Shown here in pieces: positions 7,764 through 17,368 of a stretch of DNA of 64,000 nucleotides; position 1 is the first letter of the stretch; the number at the start of each line of letters is the position of its first letter. Source of the DNA: Streptomyces sp. NBC_00193 (GTDB lineage Bacteria; Actinomycetota; Actinomycetes; Streptomycetales; Streptomycetaceae). Below the pieces are notes generated by a model. That model saw only the letters and a list, made by a program, of their open reading frames with translations, was not told the DNA's origin and made no database searches. The position numbers were made by a program, and so were the translations under genes. The DNA lies in the NCBI RefSeq assembly GCF_026342735.1, contig NZ_JAPEMM010000001.1:2480001-2544000 (forward strand), read 5' to 3'.

Positions 7764-10163
7764 ATGCAACTCGCCGCGATCATCGTGTCGCTGGTCCTGA
7801 CCGTGGTCGGCGTCGCGCTGCTCGCCCGAGCCGTGGCGCAGATCTACCGCTTCGTGAAGCTCGGACAGCCCGTACCGGCGGGCAGCCGTACGGACGACCC
7901 GAAGTCCCGAACGCTCACCCTTGCCCGGGAGTTCCTCGGCCACAGCCGGATGAACCGCTGGGGCCTCGTCGGCTTCGCGCACTGGTTCGTCGCGATCGGC
8001 TTCCTGACGCTGCCGCCCACGCTGGTGCAGGCGTACGGGCAGCTCTTCGAGGCCGACTGGGTGCTGCCGGTCATCGGCGGCTTCCTGCCGTTCGAGCTCT
8101 ACATCGAGTTCATCGGCATCATGACCGTGCTCGGCATCCTCGTCCTGATGGGGATCCGCCTCGCGTCGCTGCCCTCGCGGGCCGGCCGCAAGTCGCGCTT
8201 CGCCGGCTCCAAGGCCTGGCAGGCGTACTTCGTCGAGTACATCATCCTGACCATCGGCCTCGCGATCCTGTGCCTGCGCGGCCTCGAAGGCGCGATCCAC
8301 CACGTGGACTCGTACGAGCCGGCGTACTTCGTCTCGTACCCGCTGGTGCTGGCGTTCAAGGGCATGTCGCTCGGCGCCCTGCAGAACGCCATCTACTTCA
8401 CCGCGATGATCAAGATCGGCACCTCGCTGATCTGGATGATCGTGGTCTCGCTCAACACCAACATGGGTGTCGCCTGGCACCGCTTCCTCGGCTTCCCGAA
8501 CATCTGGTTCAAGCGGAACGCCGACGGCGCGACGGCGCTCGGCGCCCTCCAGCCCATGACCTCGGGCGGCAAGGTCATCGACTTCGAAGACCCGGGCGAG
8601 GACGACGTCTTCGGCGTCTCGCAGGTCGAGCAGTTCTCGTGGAAGGGCATCCTCGACTTCTCCACGTGCACGGAGTGCGGTCGCTGCCAGTCGCAGTGCC
8701 CGGCCTGGAACACGGGCAAGCCCCTCTCCCCCAAGCTCCTGATCATGTCGCTGCGCGACCACGCGCACGCCAAGGCCCCGTACCTGCTGGCCGGTGGCGG
8801 CAAGGACATGGAGGGCAACGAGAAGGCGACGCCGGAGCAGCTCGCCAACGTCCCGGCCGCCGCTCTGGCCGAGGCCGAGCGCCCGCTGATCGGCACCGCC
8901 GAGGAGAACGGGGTCATCGACCCCGACGTCCTGTGGTCCTGCACGAGCTGCGGTGCGTGCGTCGAGCAGTGCCCGGTGGACATCGAGCACATCGACCACA
9001 TCGTCGACATGCGGCGCTACCAGGTGATGATCGAGAGCGCGTTCCCGTCGGAGGCGGGCACGATGCTCAAGAACCTGGAGAAGAAGGGCAACCCCTGGGG
9101 CCTCGCGAAGAAGCAGCGCGTCGAGTGGACCAAGGAGGTGGACTTCGAGGTCCCGATCATCGGCAAGGACGCGGAGGACCTCTCCGAGTTCGACTACCTG
9201 TACTGGGTCGGCTGCGCGGGCGCGCTCGAGGACCGGGCGAAGAAGACCACGAAGGCCTTCGCCGAGCTGCTGAACATCGCGGGCGTCAAGTTCGCGATCA
9301 TGGGCGGCGACGAGAAGTGCACGGGTGACTCCCCGCGCCGCCTGGGCAACGAGCCGCTCTTCCAGCAGCTCGCGTCGGAGAACGTCGCGATGCTGAACAT
9401 GGCCTTCGGCGAGGACGACGAGGACCCGGAGACGAAGAAGCCGAAGTCGGCGAAGCGCATCGTCTCCACCTGCCCGCACTGCTTCAACACCATCGCGAAC
9501 GAGTACCCGCAGCTGGGCGGCGAGTACGAGGTCATCCACCACACGCAGCTGCTCCAGCACCTGATCGACGAGGGCCGCCTCACGCCGGTGACCCCGGTCG
9601 ACGGGCTGATCACGTACCACGACCCCTGCTACCTGGGCCGGCACAACAAGGTCTACACGCCGCCGCGCGAGATCATGTCGGCCGTGCCGGGCCTGCGCCA
9701 GCAGGAGATGCACCGCCACAAGGAGCGGGGCTTCTGCTGTGGCGCCGGTGGCGCGCGCATGTGGATGGAGGAGCGGATCGGCAAGCGCATCAACAACGAG
9801 CGCGTCGACGAGGCCCTGTCCCTGAACCCGGACATCGTCTCCACCGCCTGCCCCTTCTGCCTCGTCATGCTCACCGACTCGGTGAACGGCAAGAAGAACG
9901 AGGGCCAGGCGAAGGAACACGTCACGGTGGTCGACGTGGCGCAGCTGCTGCTGGAATCGGTGAAGACGCCGGAACCTCCGGTGGTGGAGCCGGAGCCGGA
10001 GCCTGCGGCGGAGGTCGTGGAGCCCGTCGCGGAGCCCGCCGCGAAGCCGGAGGCTGCGGCCGAGGCGAAGGCCGAGGCACCTGCCGAGGCCAAGGCCGAG
10101 GAGCCCGCGCCGAAGGCTGCGGAAACCCCGGCCGAGCCGGAGACCGACGCCGAGGCGAAGTAG
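7764..10163 (+). CDS. Membrane heterodisulfide-reductase-like (Fe-S)-binding oxidoreductase
   Basis: 799 residues. Several N-terminal transmembrane helices (about 1-240, including FAHWFVAIGFLTLPPTLVQA and IIVSLVLTVVGVALLARAVA) resemble a NarI/HdrE-type quinone-linked domain. Two 4Fe-4S ferredoxin motifs follow (CTECGRCQSQCP near 305 and CTSCGACVEQCPVD near 395). The C-terminal half has two CCG domains (CPHCFNTI; YHDPCYLGRH; GFCCGAGGARMW). The last 65 or so residues are an Ala/Glu/Pro-rich tail of low complexity. It probably passes electrons between a dehydrogenase partner and the quinone pool; the partner is not in the window. GAGGAG ribosome site 8 bases before the ATG. Confidence 0.9.
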   Translation: MQLAAIIVSLVLTVVGVALLARAVAQIYRFVKLGQPVPAGSRTDDPKSRTLTLAREFLGHSRMNRWGLVGFAHWFVAIGFLTLPPTLVQAYGQLFEADWVLPVIGGFLPFELYIEFIGIMTVLGILVLMGIRLASLPSRAGRKSRFAGSKAWQAYFVEYIILTIGLAILCLRGLEGAIHHVDSYEPAYFVSYPLVLAFKGMSLGALQNAIYFTAMIKIGTSLIWMIVVSLNTNMGVAWHRFLGFPNIWFKRNADGATALGALQPMTSGGKVIDFEDPGEDDVFGVSQVEQFSWKGILDFSTCTECGRCQSQCPAWNTGKPLSPKLLIMSLRDHAHAKAPYLLAGGGKDMEGNEKATPEQLANVPAAALAEAERPLIGTAEENGVIDPDVLWSCTSCGACVEQCPVDIEHIDHIVDMRRYQVMIESAFPSEAGTMLKNLEKKGNPWGLAKKQRVEWTKEVDFEVPIIGKDAEDLSEFDYLYWVGCAGALEDRAKKTTKAFAELLNIAGVKFAIMGGDEKCTGDSPRRLGNEPLFQQLASENVAMLNMAFGEDDEDPETKKPKSAKRIVSTCPHCFNTIANEYPQLGGEYEVIHHTQLLQHLIDEGRLTPVTPVDGLITYHDPCYLGRHNKVYTPPREIMSAVPGLRQQEMHRHKERGFCCGAGGARMWMEERIGKRINNERVDEALSLNPDIVSTACPFCLVMLTDSVNGKKNEGQAKEHVTVVDVAQLLLESVKTPEPPVVEPEPEPAAEVVEPVAEPAAKPEAAAEAKAEAPAEAKAEEPAPKAAETPAEPETDAEAK

Positions 10164-10182
10164 CCCGCGCAGCACCGAACGC

Positions 10183-10220
10183 CGGAACGGCCCGCCCCCA
10201 CAGGGGGGCGGGCCGTTCCG
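10183..10220. terminator. 16-bp stem terminator between convergent genes
   Basis: CGGAACGGCCCGCCCC at 10183-10198 pairs perfectly with 10205-10220 across a CACAGG loop. Confidence 0.88.
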
Positions 10221-10236
10221 CTGTTCCGGGCTCCGG

Positions 10237-11286
10237 TCAGGCCTGGTCGGACCGGCTGCGGCGCAGCATCGCGAAGCCGAGGCCCGCGGCGCCCACCGCC
10301 GCCATGCCACCGCCGGCGGCGAGCATCAGTGTGCCGTCGCCGCCTTCGGCGGACACCGGCGCGACACCCTCCGCACCGGCCTTCACGCCGCCCTTCGGCA
10401 CGACCCGCTCGACGGCCTTCTTCTCGACCGGCTGGGCGACGGGCTTCGTGTCCTTCGCGACGGCCTTGCGGTCCTTGGCGCCCTTGTCCACCTCGTACTT
10501 CTCGATCAGCTTGCCGCTGGTGAAGTCGTAGACCCAGCTGTTCCCGCCGTTCTTGCCGTCGATGACGACGAACTTCACGCGCTTCCCGTCCTGGACGAGC
10601 TTGTACGTCCAGCCGTCGTTCGTCGCGGTCGGGTGCTTCAGGTCGATCGTGCCGAGGAGGTTCCCGTTCGGCATGGAGATCTCGACACGCTTGCCGTTCG
10701 GGCCGTCGATCAGCCGCGCGTTGCGCCCGTCGGGCATGGCGACCTGGACGACGTTCTCCTTCTTCTCCACCGGCTTCGGCTTCTCCACCGGCTTCGGCTT
10801 CTCGACCGGCTTGGTCGCGCCCTCGACCCACGAGGTGACGGTGCCGTTCGGCTGGAGGACCACGTGCAGGCCGTTGTTCTGGCCGCGGGCAGGCTTGCCG
10901 CCCTTGCTGACCAGGGTGTCCAGCTTGACGTCACCGGCGAAGATGTCGGCCTCGAAGTGGCCCTCATCGATCTTGTAGACCTTGGCGACGGTTCCGTCGG
11001 CCAGCTTCACGGTCGTGACGTAGGCCCGGACCGAGGGCTTCACGGGCGGGGTGGTCGGGGGCGTGGTGGGCGGGGTCGTCGGCGGCGTGGTGGGAGGCGT
11101 GGTCGGCGGCGTGGTCGGCGGGACGCTCGGGTCGACGGACGGCTGCTCGACACCGGGCAGGACCTGCGGGTCCGGTACCGCCGGGGAATCCGCGAAGGCG
11201 GACCCCACCGGAAGGGCGAGGACGGCGGCCGCACCGGCCACGACGGCGGCGGTACGGAGGGTGGTGCGACGGTGCGGGCTACGCAT
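10237..11286 (-). CDS. Secreted, membrane-anchored cell-surface protein with TPP-repeat stalk
   Basis: 349 residues. A twin-arginine-like/Sec signal (MRSPHRRTTLRTAAVV, hydrophobic, cut near FA-DS) is followed by a Thr-Pro-Pro repeat stalk (about 55-80), a repeated Lys-Pro-Val-Glu segment (about 155-175) separating two beta-rich regions, and a C-terminal hydrophobic helix followed by RRSRSDQA. The C-terminus resembles a sortase tail, but no LPXTG is visible, so anchoring by the helix is more likely. No enzymatic motif recognised; a structural or adhesion role is a guess. Confidence 0.75.
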   Translation of the reverse strand: MRSPHRRTTLRTAAVVAGAAAVLALPVGSAFADSPAVPDPQVLPGVEQPSVDPSVPPTTPPTTPPTTPPTTPPTTPPTTPPVKPSVRAYVTTVKLADGTVAKVYKIDEGHFEADIFAGDVKLDTLVSKGGKPARGQNNGLHVVLQPNGTVTSWVEGATKPVEKPKPVEKPKPVEKKENVVQVAMPDGRNARLIDGPNGKRVEISMPNGNLLGTIDLKHPTATNDGWTYKLVQDGKRVKFVVIDGKNGGNSWVYDFTSGKLIEKYEVDKGAKDRKAVAKDTKPVAQPVEKKAVERVVPKGGVKAGAEGVAPVSAEGGDGTLMLAAGGGMAAVGAAGLGFAMLRRSRSDQA

Positions 11287-11596
11287 GACGGGGCTCTTCT
11301 CGTGCTCGTTCGGCTTCGTGGCGGTGGCTACGTCTACGAAGCTACGGAGCTGTTATGTCCGTATTCCGTCGGAGATGTAACGGACATCAGCAGACTGCCG
11401 CGCAGCCACGTAACCCACCCCGGACCCACCCCGGACCCACCCCGGACCGACCTCGAACCGACCTCGCCCCCACCTCCCTCCCACCCTGAGAAGGCCCTCC
11501 AGGTACCCCCTAGGGGATGTCACAGCTCAGCCGCAAAGGGGGCCTCTTCCCCCGGCCCGGCCACTCGCCCGCCCGGGAGCGGGTACTTTCGATCAC
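11287..11596. other. Divergent promoter region
   Basis: 310 bases between two divergent genes. It holds a short tandem repeat of CCCACCCCGGA (about 11415-11450) and two ACCGACCTCG copies; no recognised operator. Promoters for both flanking genes must lie here. Confidence 0.5.
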
Positions 11597-12523
11597 GTGG
11601 CTGGATTCAGGATCGGACGCGGCCGGGACAACAACCGCACCCCGCAACAACCCCCGCGGCAGCAGCCGTACGGCTCGCAGCAGGCGCCCCAGGCGCCCGC
11701 ACCGTACGGCCAGCAGCCCTACGCACCCCAGCAGTGGCCGCAGCAGGCCGCTCCCGGGGGCCACGGCGAGCCCGAATACTTCGACCCTCACGGCGGTCAC
11801 GCCGGCCAGGGCCAAGGTCAGGGCCAGGGATACGGCTACGGCCATCCCCCCGTCCAGGGAGCCGGCGGCCCGAGCGACTCACCCGGGTACACCCAGGCCT
11901 TCGCCATCGGCGAGGACCCGTACCCGTACAACCAGGGCGCGACCTACCACGCGGGCGCGGCCCAGGCCGCCGCCCCCACCGGTCCGCGGCTGCCGTGGAA
12001 GGAACTGATCCGGGGCATCGTGACCCGCCCGGGCCCGACCTTCCTGCAGATGCGCGACTACGCCGTCTGGGGGCCGGCGCTGATCGTGACCTTCCTCTAC
12101 GGGCTGCTCGCGGTCTTCGGCCTCGACGACACCCGCAACGACGTCATCAACGCCACCCTCTCCAAGGCCGTCCCGATCGTGCTCTCGGCGGGCGTGGCCT
12201 TCGTGATCTGCGGCCTGGTCCTCGGCGCCGTCACCCACACGCTGGCCCGCCAGCTGGGCGGCGACGGGTCGTGGCAGCCCACGGTGGGCCTGTCGATGCT
12301 GGTCATGAGCCTGACGGACGTCCCGCGCCTGCTGTTCGCCATGTTCCTGGGCGGCGACAACATGCTCGTCCAGATCCTCGGCTGGGCCACATGGGTGGCG
12401 GCCGGCGCGCTCTTCACCTCCCTGATCAGCAAATCGCACGACCTGCCGTGGCCGAAGGCCCTGGGCGCGTCGGCGATCCAGCTGATCGCCCTGCTGTCGA
12501 TCATCAAGCTGGGCACGATCTAG
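11597..12523 (+). CDS. Yip1-family integral membrane protein
   Basis: 308 residues from GTG (VAGFRIGRGRDNN). The N-terminal 120 residues are Gln/Pro/Gly-rich and cytoplasmic-looking. The C-terminal half has about five membrane helices typical of Yip1 domains (LIRGIVTRPGPTFLQMRDYA, then ALIVTFLYGLLAVFGLDDTR, TVGLSMLVMSLTDVPRLLFA, SAIQLIALLSIIKLGTI). Bacterial Yip1 proteins have no settled function. Stands alone, followed by a strong terminator. Confidence 0.82.
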   Translation: MAGFRIGRGRDNNRTPQQPPRQQPYGSQQAPQAPAPYGQQPYAPQQWPQQAAPGGHGEPEYFDPHGGHAGQGQGQGQGYGYGHPPVQGAGGPSDSPGYTQAFAIGEDPYPYNQGATYHAGAAQAAAPTGPRLPWKELIRGIVTRPGPTFLQMRDYAVWGPALIVTFLYGLLAVFGLDDTRNDVINATLSKAVPIVLSAGVAFVICGLVLGAVTHTLARQLGGDGSWQPTVGLSMLVMSLTDVPRLLFAMFLGGDNMLVQILGWATWVAAGALFTSLISKSHDLPWPKALGASAIQLIALLSIIKLGTI

Positions 12524-12555
12524 CGCAGACACGCGCGGACACACACGCACACACA

Positions 12556-12594
12556 CGGAGGGGCCCGGCGCGCACCGCGCGCCGGGCCCCTCCG
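12556..12594. terminator. 17-bp stem terminator between convergent genes
   Basis: 12556-12572 pairs perfectly with 12578-12594 across a 5-base loop. Confidence 0.88.
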
Positions 12595-12618
12595 CACACT
12601 CACTCGTTCTCCTCGCCC

Positions 12619-13143
12619 TCAGGCGTCGAGAACCTGTCCTTCACGCTTCACGACGGGCGGTTCGACCGACCAGGGGAAGTTGACCCACTCGTCGGTCTTC
12701 TTCCACACGTACTCGCACTTCACGAGCGAGTGGGACTTCTCGTAGATCACGGCGGACCGGACCTCGGCGACGTGCCCGAGGCAGAAGTCGTGCACCAGCT
12801 TGAGCGTCTTGCCGGTGTCGGCGACGTCGTCGGCGATCAGCACCTTCTTGGCGGTGAAGTCGATCGCCTCGGGCACGGGTGCCAGCATGACCGGCATCTC
12901 CAAGGTGGTCCCCACCCCGGTGTAGAACTCCACGTTCACCAGGTGGATGTTCTTGCAGTCCAGGGCGTACGCCAGACCACCGGCGACGAAGACGCCGCCG
13001 CGGGCGATGCTCAGGATGATGTCGGGCTCGTAGCCGTCGTCGGCGATCGTCTGCGCCAGCTCCCGCACGGCCCGCCCGAACCCCTCGTAGTCGAGGTTCT
13101 CGCGCACTCCGCCACTCACTCCGTCGCTCGCTGCGTCACTCAT
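12619..13143 (-). CDS. Purine-type phosphoribosyltransferase
   Basis: 174 residues from ATG 13143. The PRPP-binding loop is [18 protein letters not shown] (about residues 103-120); other type I PRTase elements are [20 protein letters not shown] and VNFPWSVE near the end. The pattern fits xanthine/hypoxanthine-guanine-type salvage enzymes, but the base is not certain. The start overlaps the dcd stop as ATGA, giving an operon with dCTP deaminase, a second nucleotide-pool enzyme. Confidence 0.87.
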   Translation of the reverse strand: MSDAASDGVSGGVRENLDYEGFGRAVRELAQTIADDGYEPDIILSIARGGVFVAGGLAYALDCKNIHLVNVEFYTGVGTTLEMPVMLAPVPEAIDFTAKKVLIADDVADTGKTLKLVHDFCLGHVAEVRSAVIYEKSHSLVKCEYVWKKTDEWVNFPWSVEPPVVKREGQVLDA

Positions 13144-13727
13144 GCCTCGTGCCTCACCTGGGTCCGGTGGAAGTTCTGGAAGGACCGCGAGGCCGTCGGG
13201 CCGCGCTGGCCCTGGTACCGCGATCCGTACCGCTCGCTCCCGTACGGGAACTCCGCGGGCGAGCTGAGCCGGAACAGGCACAGCTGCCCGATCTTCATAC
13301 CCGGCCAGAGCTTGATCGGCAGCGTGGCGAGGTTCGACAGCTCCAGCGTCACGTGCCCGGAGAACCCCGGGTCGATGAACCCGGCGGTCGAATGGGTCAC
13401 CAGCCCCAGCCGGCCGAGACTGGACTTCCCCTCCAGTCTGGAGGCGATGTCGTCGGGCAGCGAGATGACCTCGTAGGTCGACGCGAGGACGAACTCACCG
13501 GGGTGGAGGATGAACGCCTCGTCCCCCTCGGGCTCGACCATCCGGGTCAGGTCGCTCTGCTCGACAGCGGGGTCGATGTGGGCGTAGCGGTGATTCTCGA
13601 AGACCCGGAAGAACCGGTCGAGACGTACATCGATGCTGGAGGGCTGCACCATCGACTCGTCGAAGGGGTCGATGCGAACCCGTCCGCTGTCGATCTCGGC
13701 CCGGATGTCTTTATCAGAGAGAAGCAC
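13140..13727 (-). CDS. dcd: dCTP deaminase
   Basis: 195 residues from GTG ([15 protein letters not shown]). Diagnostic segments are [43 protein letters not shown] and [20 protein letters not shown], with the catalytic Glu in the last. Converts dCTP to dUTP for dTTP synthesis, forming a homotrimer in the cytoplasm. Usual length is about 190. GTG 13727 is chosen because the conserved N-terminus starts there. Confidence 0.96.
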   Translation of the reverse strand: MLLSDKDIRAEIDSGRVRIDPFDESMVQPSSIDVRLDRFFRVFENHRYAHIDPAVEQSDLTRMVEPEGDEAFILHPGEFVLASTYEVISLPDDIASRLEGKSSLGRLGLVTHSTAGFIDPGFSGHVTLELSNLATLPIKLWPGMKIGQLCLFRLSSPAEFPYGSERYGSRYQGQRGPTASRSFQNFHRTQVRHEA

Positions 13728-13790
13728 GTCCCGAGGATACGCAGAGCGCGCGGGCCGCCCCAATCGAGGCGGGTCCCCGCGCGCCGGTGT

Positions 13791-13958
13791 CTACCGCTTC
13801 GGCGCCGCTCCCACGGGCACGGCATGCCGCAGCCGCGCACAGCGCGGGCACCGCAACAGCCGCCCCGGCCCGATCCGGCCGGCACCGAGGTGCTGCAGCG
13901 GGAACGAAGCGGTGCTGAACACGTGCCCTTCGGCACAACGGACGACGGTGTGCTCCAT
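13791..13958 (-). CDS. Small zinc-ribbon-like protein
   Basis: 55 residues beginning MEHTVVRCAEGHVFSTASF. Cys8 and His12 plus a later CPRC form a likely zinc site. Arg-rich C-terminus. An AAAGGGA ribosome site precedes the ATG. Small proteins of this type are common in Streptomyces without known function. Confidence 0.6.
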   Translation of the reverse strand: MEHTVVRCAEGHVFSTASFPLQHLGAGRIGPGRLLRCPRCARLRHAVPVGAAPKR

Positions 13959-14182
13959 CGAGTCCCTTTCCCCAACCAGCCGTACTGCGATGAATCGCCA
14001 CATTAGGGGATGAACAAGACCCACTCCAGCCGCCGCTCCGCACGCACACGGTACGCCCCAACTCCCGCCCCCACGACCCTCCGTACACCCCGCACGCGAC
14101 ACCACCCCCGGGACGAATTCACCAGGGGACGATCATGGGGTAGGGTGAGAAACGATAGCGCTCCAGGCAACTGGGCCACTAT

Positions 14183-14253
14183 GCGGATGTAGTTTAATGG
14201 TAGAACATGAGCTTCCCAAGCTTATAGCGCGGGTTCGATTCCCGTCATCCGCT
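14183..14253 (+). tRNA. tRNA-Gly (anticodon CCC)
   Basis: 71 bases. The acceptor stem GCGGATG/CATCCGC closes with discriminator T. The anticodon arm is TGAGC-TTCCCAA-GCTTA with CCC in the loop, and the T arm contains GGGTTCGATTCCC. CCA is not encoded. Its 3' half is the integration site of the islands that follow and is repeated four more times in the window. Confidence 0.97.
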
Positions 14254-14256
14254 CTT
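14213..14256 (+). repeat. att site A: original 3' half of tRNA-Gly
   Basis: The 44-base core runs from the anticodon loop (TTCCCAAGC) through the T arm to CTCTT after the tRNA. It recurs at 17369, 20078, 22041 and 30934. The sequence downstream (CTAGACCTATTC... then AGGAGTCCCGCACCACTTGC) is shared with att site C. Confidence 0.93.
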
Positions 14257-14259
14257 GAA

Positions 14260-14290
14260 CGAAGCCCCAGGTCAGCGACCTGGGGCTTCG
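14260..14290 (+). terminator. tRNA-Gly terminator hairpin
   Basis: 14-bp stem (14260-14273 with 14277-14290) with an AGC loop. The same hairpin, with compensating changes, follows the other att copies, so it is part of the duplicated segment. Confidence 0.85.
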
Positions 14291-14487
14291 TCGTTGTCTA
14301 GACCTATTCAGGAGTCCCGCACCACTTGCGCACCAGCGGGGTCGTGCCCTGTCCACTCTGTGTCTTGTGTCGGACCGTGGTCTGATGCCGGGGTGAGAGA
14401 AGGGCGCCCGTCCGACCTGGGGCCGATGGCGGGAAGCGGACCGTGCTCCGACGCGACGGGGGCCTTGCGCGCGGGATCGTTCGGGGC

Positions 14488-15264
14488 ATGACGACCACAC
14501 AGAACACACCCCCCGTAGACGACAACGCCGCCCCGGCGAAGGCCCAGCTGTTGCCGATGGAGTGGTCCGGCTTTCCCGGGCTTTGGGCGGGCGGGGTCTC
14601 GCTGGTCGGCGGGCCGCTGCTCGTGGGCACCGGAGTCCTGTTGAGACTGCCGTTCCACTTCTTCTACCCCGAGCAACTCACCGCCCGCGTCGAACACCCC
14701 GGCCTGATCGCGGCCTCCTACGGCACCTTCGCTGCCGGGACCGTCCTGCTCTGGCCCGCCGTCGCCACGCTCGCGACCCGCATCGGCCACCGCAGCCCCG
14801 GACTGGCCCTGTGGGGAGGGATCTTCGCCGTCCTCGGGCTCTTCGCCCGGACTTTCCACGCCGGAGTGGACCACCTCGCCTTCCAGCTCGCCGAGCGGCA
14901 AGGCGCCGAAGTCGCCGCCCGGTTCGTCGGCGAAACGTACGGCGCCTTCCACATCTTCAGCGCCCTCAACCTTGCGATCATGGGCGGCTGGCTGCTGCTC
15001 GCCATCGGCGCCTGGCGGGCTCGGATACTCGGCCCGGTACGCGCCCTCGCCCTCGCGACCGCCGCCGCGCTGCCGCTCGGGGTACTCAAGGGCACCACTC
15101 CCCTGTCGGTCGTGGCCGTCGCCGGACTCTGCCTCGCCCTCGTGCCGCTGGGTGTCACCGTCCTCCGCGACGGCCCGACGCCACGCCGAGCCGCCGTGCT
15201 GTGCTGGACCGCCGCGGTCGTCATGGCCGTCGCGGTCATGACCGTTGCAGGTCAGGCCGGTTGA
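14488..15264 (+). CDS. Polytopic membrane protein of unknown function (island 1)
   Basis: 258 residues from ATG 14488 (MTTTQNTPPVDDNAAPAKAQ), with about seven hydrophobic helices, for example GGVSLVGGPLLVGTGVLLRL, FAAGTVLLWPAVATLATRI and IMGGWLLLAIGAWRA. No enzymatic motif. It directly precedes the sensor kinase (stop at 15264, next ATG at 15267), so it may be the target or accessory of that two-component system. Confidence 0.7.
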   Translation: MTTTQNTPPVDDNAAPAKAQLLPMEWSGFPGLWAGGVSLVGGPLLVGTGVLLRLPFHFFYPEQLTARVEHPGLIAASYGTFAAGTVLLWPAVATLATRIGHRSPGLALWGGIFAVLGLFARTFHAGVDHLAFQLAERQGAEVAARFVGETYGAFHIFSALNLAIMGGWLLLAIGAWRARILGPVRALALATAAALPLGVLKGTTPLSVVAVAGLCLALVPLGVTVLRDGPTPRRAAVLCWTAAVVMAVAVMTVAGQAG

Positions 15265-15266
15265 CG

Positions 15267-16451
15267 ATGTACGGTCGGGCCATGCGTCTCCTCCGGCGAC
15301 CGCACGACAGCCATCTCCTCGCCCTCGACGCGACCGCCGCGCTCCTGATCGCCGTCACTTACGCGGGCTTCGCCAGGATGCCCGGCAACGCCGCCCAGCC
15401 CGCCTACACCGGACCGGTGTGGGCGGGGTTGCTCGTAGCCACGGCGGTCGGCCTTCCGGTCGCGGGCCGCCGGCGGTGGCCCGTGCCGGCCGCGCTGACG
15501 GCCGTTGCCGGAGCCGTCGCCGCCACCCTCCTGGACATCACGCGCGAGCCGTACCTCGCGGTCGGTCTCACCCTCTACGCGGTCGCCCTCACCCGGGCCC
15601 CCCGCCACTCCGTACCGGTGCTGGCCGCCGCACTCGCCGCTTCGGCGGCTGCCGTAATCACCGGGGAGGCCGTGGTCACCCCGGCCGAGAGCTGGAGCGG
15701 GGCAACCGGTGTCGCCGCCATCGTCTGGCTGGTCCTGGGCGGCGGCTGGGCGGCGGGCTTCGCGGTGCGCGCCCGCCGGGCCCAGGAAGCGGACCACGCC
15801 GCCCGCCACACCGAAGTTGCAATCGTCGAGGAACGGCTGAGGATCGCACGCGAGTTGCATGACATCGTGTCGCACAGCCTCAGCCTGATCGCCGTGAAGG
15901 CGGGCGTCGCCGGTCATGTCGCCCAGCGCCGCCCGGAGGAGGCCGTGGATGCCCTGCGTGTCATCGAGCAGACCAGCCGCGCCGCCATGACCGACATGCG
16001 CCGCGCCCTTGGTGTTCTACGCGCCGACACAGCCGACGTCCCCCTGGGCCCGGCGCCCGGAATCGACGACCTCCCCCTGCTGGCCGATCAGGCCCGACGG
16101 GCCGGCGTGGCGGTGGAGCTCACGGTCCGGGTCCCGGACGAAGGTGTGTCCGCCGGAATCTCCTTGGCCGTTCACCGGATCGTCCAGGAGTCCCTCACCA
16201 ACACGGTGAAGCACGCGGCCCCCGCACGCTGCCGGGTGACGGTCGAGGCGGACTCCCGCGAAGTGCGCATCGATGTCACGGACGACGGCGTCCGCGGCCC
16301 CGACCGCGCGCCGCCGGGCGGGCACGGCCTGGTGGGCATGCGGGAGCGAGTGATGACGTACGGCGGGACATTCAGCGCGGGCCCACGTACCGAGGGTGGC
16401 TTCATGGTCTCCGCCAGCCTGCCCCGGGACGGCGCGAGGAGGACCGAATGA
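15267..16451 (+). CDS. Sensor histidine kinase, NarL-type (HisKA_3) two-component system
   Basis: 394 residues from ATG 15267 (alternative in-frame ATG at 15282). Four to five N-terminal membrane helices are followed by the dimerisation/phosphoacceptor segment ERLRIARELHDIVSHSLSLI (His in ELHD) at about residue 200. The ATPase domain has the N box VHRIVQESLTNTVKHA and the G box GGHGLVGMRERVMTYGG. The stop overlaps the response regulator start (ATGA), so both proteins are made in proportion. The ligand is unknown; sensors this short on extracellular loops often sense within the membrane. Confidence 0.92.
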   Translation: MYGRAMRLLRRPHDSHLLALDATAALLIAVTYAGFARMPGNAAQPAYTGPVWAGLLVATAVGLPVAGRRRWPVPAALTAVAGAVAATLLDITREPYLAVGLTLYAVALTRAPRHSVPVLAAALAASAAAVITGEAVVTPAESWSGATGVAAIVWLVLGGGWAAGFAVRARRAQEADHAARHTEVAIVEERLRIARELHDIVSHSLSLIAVKAGVAGHVAQRRPEEAVDALRVIEQTSRAAMTDMRRALGVLRADTADVPLGPAPGIDDLPLLADQARRAGVAVELTVRVPDEGVSAGISLAVHRIVQESLTNTVKHAAPARCRVTVEADSREVRIDVTDDGVRGPDRAPPGGHGLVGMRERVMTYGGTFSAGPRTEGGFMVSASLPRDGARRTE

Positions 16452-17140
16452 CCGATGCGACCCGGGTACTCCTCGTCGACGACCAGGTGTTGCTGCGGGG
16501 CTCCTTCCGGATCCTCGTCGACAACGAGCCCGGCCTCACCGCCGTCGGAGAGGCGGGCAACGGGGCGGAGGCCGTCGAACTCGCTCGCCTGCACCGGCCG
16601 GACGTGGTCCTGATGGACGTCCGGATGCCGGTCATGGACGGGATCGAGGCGACCCGGCTGATCTGCGGTTCCCCCGAGACAGCCGGCGTACGGGTGCTGA
16701 TCCTGACCACGTTCGACCTCGACGAGTACGTCTACGCGGCCCTGCGGGCCGGCGCCGCGGGCTTCCTCCTCAAGGACGCCCCGCCCGCGGAAGTCCTGGC
16801 CGCCATCCAGGTCGTCGCCGCGGGCGACTCCCTGCTCGCTCCGTCCGTCACGCGCCGCTTGATCGAGGACTTCACCAGCAGGCGCGACCCGGCCCCGAGC
16901 CGGGGTCCCGCCCCGCTGACGGGAGTGACGGAGCGGGAGCGCGAGGTCCTCGAGCTGATCGCGCGGGGCCTGTCGAATGACGAGATCGCGGCGGGTCTGC
17001 ACCTGAGCATGGGCACGGTGAAGACCCATATCGGCCGCCTCCTGGCCAAGCTGGGTGCCCGCGACCGCGCCCAGCTGGTGATAGCGGCGTACGAGTCCGG
17101 AGTCGTGTCGGCCTCCGGCGGCGGCCTGGAAGCGCGCTGA
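16448..17140 (+). CDS. Response regulator, NarL/LuxR type
   Basis: 230 residues. Receiver domain: VLLVDDQVLLRGSF with the acidic pair, phosphoacceptor Asp in VVLMDVRMPVMDGIEATR, and conserved Thr/Lys in LILTTFDLDEY and FLLKDAPP. The C-terminal LuxR HTH is LTGVTEREREVLELIARGLS followed by NDEIAAGLHLSMGTVKTHI. Partner of the kinase at 15267. Last gene before the att site B arm. Confidence 0.94.
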   Translation: MTDATRVLLVDDQVLLRGSFRILVDNEPGLTAVGEAGNGAEAVELARLHRPDVVLMDVRMPVMDGIEATRLICGSPETAGVRVLILTTFDLDEYVYAALRAGAAGFLLKDAPPAEVLAAIQVVAAGDSLLAPSVTRRLIEDFTSRRDPAPSRGPAPLTGVTEREREVLELIARGLSNDEIAAGLHLSMGTVKTHIGRLLAKLGARDRAQLVIAAYESGVVSASGGGLEAR

Positions 17141-17368
17141 GAGACGGCCCTGGCCCAGGGCAGGTACCAGGACGCTGCCGCCTGGACATCCACTCGGCGA
17201 GCAGGACCAGAACACTGCGGTTCCCCGTGCAGCCGGCTCGTGCCCTATCCGTGCCCTTCCGAGCGGCGAACAGCGGTCAATACGGGTGCGGGCAGCCCCT
17301 CACGGAAAGCCGTCTGGCGGACTATTCGCGCATGTCAGAGGCCATACGAATGCCTTACGCGCCATAGA

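Noticed and set aside
7728..10310. Minus-strand open frame of 860 codons opposite the Fe-S oxidoreductase
   Set aside because: Shadow of the plus-strand gene; composition dominated by Arg, Leu, His and Val with no domain.
11040..11115. Short regular repeats resembling an array
   Set aside because: They are codon repeats for the Thr-Pro-Pro stalk of the surface protein, about 12-15 bases, with no spacers; not CRISPR.
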